A stretch of DNA of 33,521 nucleotides from Actinomycetales bacterium JB111 (GCA_900163555.1 FUHX01000038.1:1-33521), one strand, 5' to 3'. Shown: positions 23,168 to 30,544, counted from the first letter of the stretch. Numbers and translations: made by a program. Notes: a model not told the origin generated them from the sequence alone.

Positions 23168-23406
23168 TCAGAGGATCAGGCGGCGGTACTCCGCGCGCGC
23201 TTTCATCGCGTGGATGATCTCTACCTCGCCGTCATCCCACAGGAGCACGACGATCTCGAGAAGGCGTCCTGCGGTGTCGATCCCGATGCGCAGTTCCCTT
23301 TGGGATTCTCGTCGTCCAGCGGGCCGCCCGCCAGGACGGCCGTGGCAGCGATGATTGCGTCAGCATCGCTGATTCCGTGCTTGCGCGCCGAGGGCGCGAC
23401 GATCAC
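23168..23406 (-). pseudogene. Frameshifted toxin-like gene of an RHH toxin-antitoxin pair
   Basis: On the minus strand GTG 23406 overlaps the antitoxin stop (GTGA). It opens with IVAPSARKHGISDADAI and continues through GGPLDDENP. At CCCAAAGGG (23296-23304 on the plus strand) the reading frame must shift by one base to continue as ELRIGIDTAGRLLEIVVLLW, then DDGEVEIIHAMKARAEYRRL and stop at 23168. The span is 239 nt, one short of an 80-codon gene. Restored, the protein would be about 79 residues with a small beta-sheet RNase-like pattern recalling BrnT-type toxins. A one-base deletion is the simple explanation; a sequencing error or programmed slippage is less likely. As it stands no functional toxin is made. 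Confidence 0.7.
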
Positions 23407-23663
23407 GCTCGCGCCCACTCGCGCACGGCGGCACGGATCGCTGCGGAGCGATCCAGGCCCTCGCGGTCGGCGCGCGCCATCAGCTCCGCCAGCTCGGCGT
23501 CGGAGAACCGCGTGGGGACGACCTGTGATGCGCGCTCCGCGCGCGGCGGACGCCCCCAGCGCTTGCGCAGCTCGTCGACGTCGTAGCCGGCCTCGGCCTC
23601 GTCGGCCCATTCCTGCACCTGGGCGTCCGAAACCTCGCGACCGTTGATCATTCGCCTACCCAT
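23403..23663 (-). CDS. Ribbon-helix-helix antitoxin-like protein
   Basis: This 86-residue protein ends with a CopG/RHH-type DNA-binding segment (VVPTRFSDAELAELMARADR then EGLDRSAAIRAAVREW). Its N-terminal part, INGREVSDAQVQEWADEAEA and GYDVDELRKRWGRPPR, is typical of actinobacterial antitoxins encoded upstream of a small toxin. ATG 23663 is used; ATG 23651 is an alternative. A 16-bp perfect palindrome at 23672-23687 just upstream is the likely autoregulatory operator. It overlaps the damaged toxin gene by four bases, the usual coupling of such pairs. The antitoxin appears intact although the toxin is not. Confidence 0.8.
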   Translation of the reverse strand: MGRRMINGREVSDAQVQEWADEAEAGYDVDELRKRWGRPPRAERASQVVPTRFSDAELAELMARADREGLDRSAAIRAAVREWARA

Positions 23664-23671
23664 GGACGTAG

Positions 23672-23687
23672 CGTATTACGTAATACG
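23672..23687. promoter_or_regulatory. Palindromic operator of the toxin-antitoxin pair
   Basis: CGTATTACGTAATACG is a perfect 16-bp palindrome beginning 8 bp upstream of the antitoxin ATG. It is A/T-rich in a GC-rich neighbourhood and contains TAATAC, a possible -10 box on the minus strand, so a bound antitoxin would block its own promoter. Confidence 0.7.
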
Positions 23688-23851
23688 TTAGTGGTCGAGG
23701 GGGAACTGAGCATCGGACGCGGCCGGTTCGCGCCGCCACCGTGGTGCATCCGGTTGCTCGGCGGGTCGACGTGCAGCCGAAGGCTCCGCCGTCGGCGACC
23801 TCGAGCGGCGGCGGGTCGTCGTGCTGCTGACCGGCCTGAGAGTTGCGACCC

Positions 23852-25327
23852 TCAGGCGAGCGAGCCGGCCCGGCGCCCCCACACGGCACCCGCGGCGAGC
23901 CCCGAGCCGCCCGGGTAGTTCCCGGAGAAGAGGCCGCCGAGCGCCTCGCCGCAGGCGTACAGGCCGTCGATGACCGAACCGTCCTCCCGCAGCACCCGAC
24001 CCTCGAGGTCGCCCTTGAGTCCGCCGAACGTGAACGTGATGCCGCACGTGACCGGGTAGGCGTAGAACGGCGCGGTCTCGATCGGGAACGCCCAGTTGCT
24101 CTTCGGCGGCATGACGTCCGCGCGGCGGCCGTCCTTGATGTTCGGGTCGACCTCGATGCTCGGGTCGATCGAGTCGTTGAACTCGGTGACGGTCCGGACG
24201 AACGCCTCGACGTCGATACCGGCCTTCGTCGCGAGTTCGCCGACCGAGTCGGCGACCACCTCGGAGACGCCCGGCATCTCGTACTCCTGCGGCCGGAGCA
24301 TCGGCCGGGTGGTGGCGTCGAAGATCTGGAAGGCGACGGACCCCGGCTGCTTGAGGATCTCCTTGCCGTACTTCGCGTAGGTGTAGTTGCGGAAGTCCGC
24401 GCCCTCGTCGACGAACCGCTCGCCGTCCACGTTGACGACGATGCCGAGCGGGTAGGACTGGCGGGTCAGGCGGTTGGTGAGCTCGCGGTTGGACTCGTTG
24501 TCCTCCAGCCACGCGTCCCACGCCACGGAGTGGCAGCTCGACCAGTCGCCGGCGCGACCCGCGCCGTGGGCGATCGCCCGCTCGAGGAGGTCGCCCGTGT
24601 TCTCGGGAGAGCCGCGGAGCTTCGCGTTCGCCCAGCCCTGACCGAGGTAGGTCTCCCGCATCCGCGGGTTGGCCTCGAAGCCGCCCGAGGCGAGCACGAC
24701 CGACTCCGCGCGCAGGACCTTCTCGCCGTCGTCGTCGACGTAGGTCACGCCGGCCACGCGGCCGTCCTCGAGGACGAGGTCGGTGACGCGGCTCGAGTAC
24801 CGCACCTCGACGCCCGCGTCGGCCGCGGCCCGCACGTAGTCGGCGAACAGGCCCTCGCCGCCGTCGACGTTGCCCACGTGCAGCCCGCCCCAGAACAGGA
24901 AGCTGCCGTCCGGGTTCTCGTACGCCTGCCGCTCGTACATGAGCCGGTAGCGCATGCCGTGGGCCGTGTGGAGCCACTTGAGCGCGTCGGTCGCCTCCGT
25001 GGCGAGGATGTGCGCCATCTCGGTGTCGCCGCGTCCCTCGGTCACACGCGCGAGGTCGCCGGTGTAGTCCTCGTAGGTGTACGGCGGGACCTCGCTGCGG
25101 GCGTGGCGCTCGTCCGGCTCGATCCAGTCGACGAGCGACTCCAGGCCGGAGTGCACGATCCGCGTGGCGCCCGCCGTGAAGAAGCTGTTGCCGCCGGCCG
25201 AACCCCGCTCGGCCGATTCCAGCATGACCACGCTCCGTCCCCGGTCGCGCGCGGCCAGGGCCGCGGAGAAGGCTGCGTTGCCGGCTCCGACGACGATCAC
25301 GTCGGTCTGCTCGAGGGTGTCGGTCAC
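23852..25327 (-). CDS. FAD-dependent dehydrogenase/reductase (TcuA / fumarate reductase flavoprotein-like)
   Basis: The 491-residue flavoprotein starts DVIVVGAGNAAFSAALAARD, the dinucleotide-binding fold for FAD (GAGNAA near residues 14-19), followed by GGNSFFTAGATR. It ends with the FAD-cap segment YACGEALGGLFSGNYPGGSG then LAAGAVWGRRAG. It belongs to the soluble fumarate reductase / succinate dehydrogenase flavoprotein superfamily and is nearest by eye to tricarballylate dehydrogenase TcuA. The TcuB and TcuC partners are absent here, so tricarballylate is doubtful. GTG 25327 has AAGGATCC upstream; the longer open frame to 25414 lacks support. It is divergent from the phosphoribosyltransferase-like and amidohydrolase genes and shares their regulatory region. 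A role reducing or oxidising a C=C or C=N bond of a carboxylate next to the ureide pathway is plausible. Confidence 0.85.
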   Translation of the reverse strand: MTDTLEQTDVIVVGAGNAAFSAALAARDRGRSVVMLESAERGSAGGNSFFTAGATRIVHSGLESLVDWIEPDERHARSEVPPYTYEDYTGDLARVTEGRGDTEMAHILATEATDALKWLHTAHGMRYRLMYERQAYENPDGSFLFWGGLHVGNVDGGEGLFADYVRAAADAGVEVRYSSRVTDLVLEDGRVAGVTYVDDDGEKVLRAESVVLASGGFEANPRMRETYLGQGWANAKLRGSPENTGDLLERAIAHGAGRAGDWSSCHSVAWDAWLEDNESNRELTNRLTRQSYPLGIVVNVDGERFVDEGADFRNYTYAKYGKEILKQPGSVAFQIFDATTRPMLRPQEYEMPGVSEVVADSVGELATKAGIDVEAFVRTVTEFNDSIDPSIEVDPNIKDGRRADVMPPKSNWAFPIETAPFYAYPVTCGITFTFGGLKGDLEGRVLREDGSVIDGLYACGEALGGLFSGNYPGGSGLAAGAVWGRRAGSLA

Positions 25328-25397
25328 GGTGGGATCCTTGTCGACGGTGGGGGAGGGTGGGCCTGCGGCGACAACGCGGACCAGGCGATGATCCATG

Positions 25398-25427
25398 TTG
25401 CCTACACATTGCATGCAACTCTATCGT
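25398..25427. promoter_or_regulatory. Divergent regulatory region with a liv-like operator
   Basis: TTGCATGCAA at 25409-25418 is a perfect palindrome inside TTGCATGCAACTC. The 24 bp 25398-25421 match 3434-3457 of the liv promoter at 19 positions. Rightward, TTGCCT (25398-25403) and TATCGT (25422-25427) with an 18-bp spacer could serve as promoter, placing the operator in the spacer. The rest of 25328-25573 shows no gene. Confidence 0.6.
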
Positions 25428-25573
25428 AGGGGTGTGCCGCCGCCGCATGGGACGGCACGATCGGTGCACCTACCGGTGCGGAAGTATGGGGCCGACGCGG
25501 CCCCGGCCAACCGCCGGTGCCGATTCCCCACCGGCCGGGCCGCCGCCCGCCACGCCCCAGGACGGAGACCTCG

Positions 25574-26032
25574 ATGTCGATTCCACGGTTCGCCGAGCTG
25601 CGCGACGACCAGGCGGTGCGCGAGCGCCTCGCCGCCGACCTCGCCGCGCTCGACCGGGGCGACGGCGCAGGTCCGTCCTCCGGCGACGTCGTCACCCGCC
25701 CCTCGGTGCTCCGGCGGATCGCCCGCGTTCTCGCCGAGATCGTCGAGCCCGGAGTCGACCGCATCGTCGCGGGCGCCGACGACCTGGCGGTGGCCACGGC
25801 CTGCTCGATCCACACCGGCCTGCCGTTCGCCGTCGTCGGAGCGGACGGGGCGGTCGCCACGGGCGAGCTGCATGCGCTCGAGCGCGTGGTCGCCGTCGGG
25901 CTGCGGCCCGAGGACGCCGCGGACGCGGCGACGGGCGCCGTCGCCGTGGGCGCGACCGTGGCCGCCTCGGCCGGGATCCACCTGACCGGCGAGGACGCCG
26001 GGGCGCTCGCGGTCGCGGGGGTGACCGCATGA
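25574..26032 (+). CDS. Small phosphoribosyltransferase-like protein lacking a clear PRPP loop
   Basis: From ATG 25574 (GGAG 7 nt upstream) the protein has 152 residues. The middle, VLRRIARVLAEIVEPGVDRI and then VAGADDLAVATACSIHTGLP, follows the pattern of the orotate phosphoribosyltransferase core (release from a conserved GxxxGGxPLA-type segment). Next comes a GELHALERVVAVG stretch matching the GExxxGxRVVLVEDV region. The expected acidic PRPP-binding loop (EDVxTTG) is not recognisable; the equivalent position reads GLRPEDAADAATGAV. It is also shorter than true orotate phosphoribosyltransferases (about 180-210 residues). It may bind a pyrimidine- or ureide-like ligand without catalysis, or be a decayed enzyme. 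It overlaps the amidohydrolase start by four bases, so the two are coupled. The assignment is moderate. Confidence 0.6.
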   Translation: MSIPRFAELRDDQAVRERLAADLAALDRGDGAGPSSGDVVTRPSVLRRIARVLAEIVEPGVDRIVAGADDLAVATACSIHTGLPFAVVGADGAVATGELHALERVVAVGLRPEDAADAATGAVAVGATVAASAGIHLTGEDAGALAVAGVTA

Positions 26033-27273
26033 GCACCAGCGCCAAGCGGGTCGGCGAGTTGCTCGAGACCTACGCCGCGATGTCCGATCCGGACTCCGGC
26101 CCGGGGGTGACTCGGCTGAGCTACACGCCCCTGGAGCGGGACGCGCACGACTTCTTCCGTGACCGGCTGGAGTCTCTCGGCCTCACGGTCACGGTCGACC
26201 CGGTCGGCAACACGATCGCCGAGCTGCCAGGCTCGGACCCGTCGCTGCCGGCCATCGGCACCGGCTCGCACCTGGACTCGGTCCCGAACGCCGGTGCGTT
26301 CGACGGCATCGTCGGCGTCGTGGGCGCGATGGTCGCCGCCGAGACGCTCGCCGCGGGGGAGCGGCTGCGTCATCCGGTCAGGTTCGTCGTGTTCACCGCC
26401 GAGGAGGGCGCCCGCTGGGGCCAGGCCTGCTCGGGGTCGCGGATGTGCGCGGGGCAGCTGGACCGCGGGCGGCTCGACACGCTGACCGACAAGGACGGCA
26501 TCACGCTCGCCGAGGCGATGCGTGACCTCGACCTCGATCCCGACCGCGTGGGCGAGGCCGCCTGGCGCCCGGAGGACTGGGCCGCCTTCGTCGAGCTGCA
26601 CATCGAGCAGGGCGCGTCGCTCGACGCGCTCGGCGTGCAGATCGGTCTCGTCGACGTCATCTCCGGCTCCTCGCGCCTGCAGATCACACTCACGGGCCGC
26701 GCCTCCCACACCGGCGGCACGCCCATGCACCTGCGGGCGGACGCCGCGGCCGGCGCGGCGGAGATCGTCCTGACGGCGGAGGCGCTCGCGAACAGCGCCC
26801 CCCACCGCGGCACGCGCATGACGGCCAGCCGCCTCGACGTCTTCCCGAACTCCATCACGACGATCCCCGGGGTCGTCACGCTCCAGGTCGACGTGCGCGA
26901 CGTCGACGACCTGCGCCAGCGCGAGGCTGCGGACGAGCTCGTGGACCGCGCCGTCGCGATCGCCGAGGCCCGCGGGCTCGGCATCGAGGTCGGCGTGCTC
27001 GGCGACGTCTCGCCGACCCTCCTGCCGATCCCGATCAGGGACGTCACCGCGGCCGCGGCGGCCGAGGCGGGCGCGAGCTACCGCGTCATGCCGTCCGGCG
27101 CGAGCCACGACTCGCAGGTCATCAACTCGGTCTGCCCCGCGGGCATGATCTTCGTGCCGAGCCTCAACCACGGCGTGAGCCACGCGCCGGAGGAGCTCAG
27201 CCGCTACGAGGACATCGCGCTCGGCGTGGACGTGCTCATCGGCTCGATCCGCAGGCTCGACGCCGCGATCTGA
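26029..27273 (+). CDS. M20-family amidohydrolase (N-carbamoyl amino acid / allantoate / ureide hydrolase)
   Basis: The 414-residue zinc- or manganese-dependent hydrolase belongs to the hydantoinase/carbamoylase group. Metal ligands are visible: H81 in GTGSHLDSV, D92 in GAFDGIVG, E126 in FTAEEGARWG, H191 in VELHIEQG and H385 in GVSHAPEE. R289 and H360 are in the conserved DVRD and SGASHDSQ segments. The family removes carbamoyl or ureido groups from N-carbamoyl amino acids, allantoate, ureidoglycolate or beta-ureidopropionate, giving ammonia and CO2. It would take over the product of the ring-opening amidohydrolase at 8200. ATG 26029 overlaps the previous stop (ATGA); an open frame further upstream is a shadow. 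A strong hairpin terminator begins 5 bp after the stop. Confidence 0.9.
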   Translation: MSTSAKRVGELLETYAAMSDPDSGPGVTRLSYTPLERDAHDFFRDRLESLGLTVTVDPVGNTIAELPGSDPSLPAIGTGSHLDSVPNAGAFDGIVGVVGAMVAAETLAAGERLRHPVRFVVFTAEEGARWGQACSGSRMCAGQLDRGRLDTLTDKDGITLAEAMRDLDLDPDRVGEAAWRPEDWAAFVELHIEQGASLDALGVQIGLVDVISGSSRLQITLTGRASHTGGTPMHLRADAAAGAAEIVLTAEALANSAPHRGTRMTASRLDVFPNSITTIPGVVTLQVDVRDVDDLRQREAADELVDRAVAIAEARGLGIEVGVLGDVSPTLLPIPIRDVTAAAAAEAGASYRVMPSGASHDSQVINSVCPAGMIFVPSLNHGVSHAPEELSRYEDIALGVDVLIGSIRRLDAAI

Positions 27274-27278
27274 CCGCC

Positions 27279-27333
27279 CGACGACGAAGGGAGCCCCCCG
27301 CACACCAGGTGCGGGGGGCTCCCTTCGTCGTCG
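27279..27333. terminator. Bidirectional terminator hairpin
   Basis: Perfect 25-bp arms (27279-27303 and 27309-27333) enclose a 5-nt loop ACCAG. The stem has a G/C core flanked outside by CGACGACGAAGGG and its complement. It separates two converging genes and has no U-run on either side, so its action would rest on stem stability. The outer TTCGTCGTCG matches the tail of the terminator at 20961. Confidence 0.9.
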
Positions 27334-27372
27334 CGGGCCGTGGCCGGCCCGCCGGTACGTGACGGGTGCGGG

Positions 27373-28026
27373 TCAGGCCTGCGGCTGACCGCCGTACGGG
27401 TTCTCGGGGTTCACCGGGGCCTGGCCGCCCTGCTGGCCGGGCTGGCCGTAACCGGGCTGCTGCTGGCCGGGCTGACCGTAACCGGGCTGCTGACCCTGCT
27501 GACCGTAGCCGGGCTGCTGCTGGCCGTAGCCGCCCTGCTGACCGGGCTGGCCGTAGCCGGCCTGCTGGCCGCCCGCCGGGCCCTGGGAGCGGCCGATGTT
27601 CTGGAGGTCGGAGACGGACTCGCCGGAGGACTTCAAGCGAAGGGCGAGGCACGCGACGAACGCGAGGGCGCCGATCCACACGAGGAAGGCCGACCACCCC
27701 GGGCCGATGCCGGAGCCACCGGTGATCGGTCGCAGGATGAGGAGGAGGGTCGCGAGGCCGGCGACGGCCACGAGGATGAGGTTCCACGGCACGTTCTTCG
27801 GCAGGACGTCGGAGGCGAAGACGAGGACCGCGAGCAGGCCGCCGGACAGGAGGACGAGGACCATCGCGAACGCTGCGTAGCTCGTCCAGGCGTTGGTGCC
27901 GACCGAGCCGAACATGCCGAGGTCGGCCTGCGCGTACGCGGTGAAGAACGAGAAGAAGAGGGTGAACACCGCGGCGCCGAGCGCGGCGAGGTCGATCGTG
28001 CTGATCGAACGGAAGTTGATGGGCAT
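27373..28026 (-). CDS. Four-span membrane protein with a glutamine/glycine/tyrosine-rich repeat tail
   Basis: The 217-residue protein has four predicted membrane spans (about 11-31, 49-70, 81-98, 110-130). A soluble tail made of degenerate PGYGQQGQQ-type repeats runs from about 150 to 205. This layout resembles DUF5336, the group of the mycobacterial 34-kDa antigenic protein, though I cannot confirm family membership. The tail looks disordered and prion-like, which could mediate self-association or sorting at the membrane or pole. ATG 28026 has AAGGA 9 nt upstream. It is converged on by the amidohydrolase operon through a shared terminator and lies downstream of, and in the same direction as, the patatin gene with its own promoter. 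Confidence 0.75.
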   Translation of the reverse strand: MPINFRSISTIDLAALGAAVFTLFFSFFTAYAQADLGMFGSVGTNAWTSYAAFAMVLVLLSGGLLAVLVFASDVLPKNVPWNLILVAVAGLATLLLILRPITGGSGIGPGWSAFLVWIGALAFVACLALRLKSSGESVSDLQNIGRSQGPAGGQQAGYGQPGQQGGYGQQQPGYGQQGQQPGYGQPGQQQPGYGQPGQQGGQAPVNPENPYGGQPQA

Positions 28027-28050
28027 CGAAGCAGTCCTTACGGGGGTGGG

Positions 28051-28099
28051 CCGACGTACGGGGACGTCGGATTATCGCCCGTATCGCCAGGGGAAGCCA
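28051..28099 (-). promoter_or_regulatory. Promoter and leader hairpin of the four-span membrane protein
   Basis: On the minus strand GATAAT (complement of 28071-28076) and TGGCTT (complement of 28094-28099) are 17 bp apart, fitting -10 and -35 boxes, with a start near 28064. An inverted pair CCGACGT and ACGTCGG (28051-28057 and 28064-28070) at the transcript's 5' end could form a hairpin or bind a regulator. Confidence 0.5.
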
Positions 28100-28172
28100 G
28101 CCGCGCCCCGGGCCGCCCTCCCCGTGAGCGCGGAGGGCCGCGGCCGAGCCCTCTGGTTGGATGTCGACCTGG

Positions 28173-29891
28173 CTAGATGCCGCCGAGCCCGGTGTTGTCG
28201 TCGAGCTGCCACGGCGGGGCCGCGTCGACCTGCTCGCCGTGCGTCTCCCAGGCCTGCCACCACGTCTCGGCGCGGTCGGGGACGTGCCCGCCCGGGACGA
28301 CCTCCAGCAGGTCGCGGATCTCCGCCTTCGCCTCGGTCAGCTCGTCCACCAGCGCGGACCGTGACTCGCCCGTCGGCTCGCGCTGCAGCAGGCGGCGCAG
28401 CTCGCCGCGTAGATCGGTGCGGCTCGCGGGCGGGCGGGCGGCCGCCGTCTCCGTCTCAGGCCGCCCCTCCTGGGACCGGCCGAGAAGGCGCTTGGCGAGC
28501 GACGGCGTCGGGTCGGCGGGACGGACGTCCCGCCCACGTGCGGCCGAACCCGTCATCACGCCGGACAGGCCCGCGCCGGGCACGGGTCCCTCGCCGTCCG
28601 GGTCGAGCAGCAGCTCCTCGAGCTCCCAGGCACGGCGCCGGGCGCGGATGAGTGCGTCCGCGGCGTCCTCGTCCCCGTGGCTCGCGCCGAGATGGACCTG
28701 GGCGGCGCGGATCCACCCGTGGTCCGCCATGAGCGCGGTGAGCCCCCGGTCGACGGTCATCGTGTCGTGGACGTCCACGCTCGCCTGGACGATCCGCGAC
28801 TGGCGGCTGCGGGCGAACACGATCTCGTCGCGCAGCTGCTCGTCGGACATGATCGATGTGCCGGTCCGCATCATGACGGAGACCGGGTCGAGCCCGAGCT
28901 CGTTCTCCTTGGCCGCGGCGCCCGGCGGGTGGCAGACGAGCGACCAGGAGTCCGTGGCGCCGAGCTTGTCGATGACGACGTCGGCGGGCAGGTTCTCCCG
29001 GACGCCGCCGTCGACGTAGTGCTCGCCGGCGATCTCGACCGGCCGGAAGACCGCCGGGATCGCGCAGGACGCCCACACCGCCAGTGTGACGTCGTCGACC
29101 TTCAAGGTCTCGCCGTTCTCGTCCTCCAGCGGTGTGTCGCCCCGGTCGCGGATCGTGCCGTCCTGGTCGACGAACCGCAGGTCGCCGGAGGCGAGCCCGA
29201 CCATGGCGATGCGCAGCGTGGTGCCTGCCGCGCGCACGCGCTCGGGGTCGAAGTTCTCCCGGTCGATGAGCGAGTCCACGAACGGGCCCGGCGTGTACAT
29301 CGAGCCCGCCCGCGTGGCGCCCTTGAGGATCGACGCGAGGTCACCGCCCGCCCGGCCGAGGGCGGGCAGGTTGCCGATCATCTGCATGACCTGCGCGGCG
29401 GTCCAGGTGGCGACCGGGGCCGACTCGTCGGGCGGGGCGTGCGTGGCCGCGCGCGCCTCGGCGGCCGTGCGCGGCGCCGGGGCACGTCCTCCGGTCTCGG
29501 GATGCAGGCCCATGCCGAGCGGGTCGAGAAGGTGGAGGTAGCCGGGTCCTCGGGCGAGGAGGTCGCGCCACCAGGTCTGCGGCGTGAACATGTCGTCCGG
29601 GGTGGTCATCGCCCGCCACATGGTGTCGAGGCGGCCGAGCCACTCGCGCTGCTCCTCGCGGTTGCCGCCCTGGGCGATGACCGCGGCGATGATCGCTCCG
29701 GCGGAGGCGCCGGAGATGATCGTCGGCTCGATCCTCGCCTCGTCGTAGAGGTACTCGAGGGCTCCCAGGTGGAAGTCGCCGCGCGAGCCGCCGCCGGAGA
29801 TGATGAGGCCGACCCCGTGGTGCTTGCGGCGGTGCCCGCCCGGCACCCACCGGCCAGGCGAGAGGAAGAGACTGCGACCGGAGGATGTCAT
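28173..29891 (-). CDS. Patatin-like phospholipase
   Basis: The 572-residue protein carries an N-terminal patatin domain with a Ser-Asp dyad. The oxyanion glycines are in SGGGSRGDFH (32-41), the nucleophile elbow is GASAG with Ser63, and the catalytic aspartate is D294 in YVDGGVRENLP. Enzymes of this fold hydrolyse acyl ester bonds of phospholipids or neutral lipids. The C-terminal 200 residues, after about 370, are Arg/Ala/Glu-rich and show no recognised domain; a helical stretch near 520-545 may mediate assembly. No signal peptide, so it is cytoplasmic or peripheral to the membrane. ATG 29891. It is followed on the same strand by the four-span membrane protein and preceded by the TetR gene, 59 bp upstream. 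Confidence 0.88.
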   Translation of the reverse strand: MTSSGRSLFLSPGRWVPGGHRRKHHGVGLIISGGGSRGDFHLGALEYLYDEARIEPTIISGASAGAIIAAVIAQGGNREEQREWLGRLDTMWRAMTTPDDMFTPQTWWRDLLARGPGYLHLLDPLGMGLHPETGGRAPAPRTAAEARAATHAPPDESAPVATWTAAQVMQMIGNLPALGRAGGDLASILKGATRAGSMYTPGPFVDSLIDRENFDPERVRAAGTTLRIAMVGLASGDLRFVDQDGTIRDRGDTPLEDENGETLKVDDVTLAVWASCAIPAVFRPVEIAGEHYVDGGVRENLPADVVIDKLGATDSWSLVCHPPGAAAKENELGLDPVSVMMRTGTSIMSDEQLRDEIVFARSRQSRIVQASVDVHDTMTVDRGLTALMADHGWIRAAQVHLGASHGDEDAADALIRARRRAWELEELLLDPDGEGPVPGAGLSGVMTGSAARGRDVRPADPTPSLAKRLLGRSQEGRPETETAAARPPASRTDLRGELRRLLQREPTGESRSALVDELTEAKAEIRDLLEVVPGGHVPDRAETWWQAWETHGEQVDAAPPWQLDDNTGLGGI

Positions 29892-29950
29892 GCCGACAGC
29901 CTAGGAGAGTCGACTGGGGGCCGTGGGGCCGACGCGAGTCTGCTCGGAGC

Positions 29951-30544
29951 CTACTCAGCCGGGGGCGTCCTCGGCCCGAGGACGGCGAGGACCATGCGCT
30001 CGGCGTCCTCCGGGGTCGGCGGGGCGCCGGACAGCGCGTGCAGGATGATCATCCCGATGAGCGCCTCGCCGATCGCCTCAAGCGGTGCCCCCGGGTAGAG
30101 GTTCGCGGCCTGGCCGATGCCGCGGCGCAGCCGCTGGGTGAGCTCGTCCTCGTCGGTGAGCTTGCCGAGGATGGCGCGCCCGAGGTCCTCGGACGACGTG
30201 GCGGCGGCGATGAGCGAGCGGAGGAGGCCGCCGTCGTCCTTCGCGAACAGGCCGTCGAAGATCTCGCCGAGCCAGCTCGCGAAGTCGGCGTGGATGTCCC
30301 CGGTGTCCGGGCAGTCCATCGGGATGGGCAGGATCATGCCCTCGAGCAGGCACTCGGCCACGAGCGCGCTCTTGGAGTCCCACCAGCGGTAGATCGTCTG
30401 CCGGCCCACCCCGGCGTCCGCGGCGATCCCGGAGATCGTCAGCTCCTCGTAGCCGTCCGCGGCGAACAGCTTCGCGGTCGACGTCAGGATGGCGAGCCGC
30501 GCGGTCTCGCTGCGCACCGGTCCGCTCCGGGTCGTGGCCGTCAT
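29951..30544 (-). CDS. TetR/AcrR-family transcriptional repressor
   Basis: From ATG 30544 the protein has 197 residues; GAGAGGA lies upstream, and the open frame to 30679 runs through the promoter and is discounted. Residues 36-57 (ISGIAADAGVGRQTIYRWWD and on) are the TetR helix-turn-helix; the rest is the helical ligand-binding and dimerisation domain. It is divergent from the MMPL exporter. A perfect 9-3-9 palindrome at 30600-30620 fills the spacer between the exporter's -35 and -10 boxes, a classic arrangement for repression relieved by the exported compound or a drug-like ligand. Autoregulation is likely too. Confidence 0.9.
   Translation of the reverse strand: MTATTRSGPVRSETARLAILTSTAKLFAADGYEELTISGIAADAGVGRQTIYRWWDSKSALVAECLLEGMILPIPMDCPDTGDIHADFASWLGEIFDGLFAKDDGGLLRSLIAAATSSEDLGRAILGKLTDEDELTQRLRRGIGQAANLYPGAPLEAIGEALIGMIILHALSGAPPTPEDAERMVLAVLGPRTPPAE

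Noticed and set aside
23296-23304. Programmed ribosomal slippage in the toxin gene at CCCAAAGGG
   Set aside because: The codons in frame do not form a standard X-XXY-YYZ slippery heptamer, and I see no obvious stimulatory structure. A one-base deletion is simpler.
23852-25327. Tricarballylate utilisation
   Set aside because: The flavoprotein looks TcuA-like, but TcuB, TcuC and TcuR partners are not next to it. The neighbours point to ureide metabolism.
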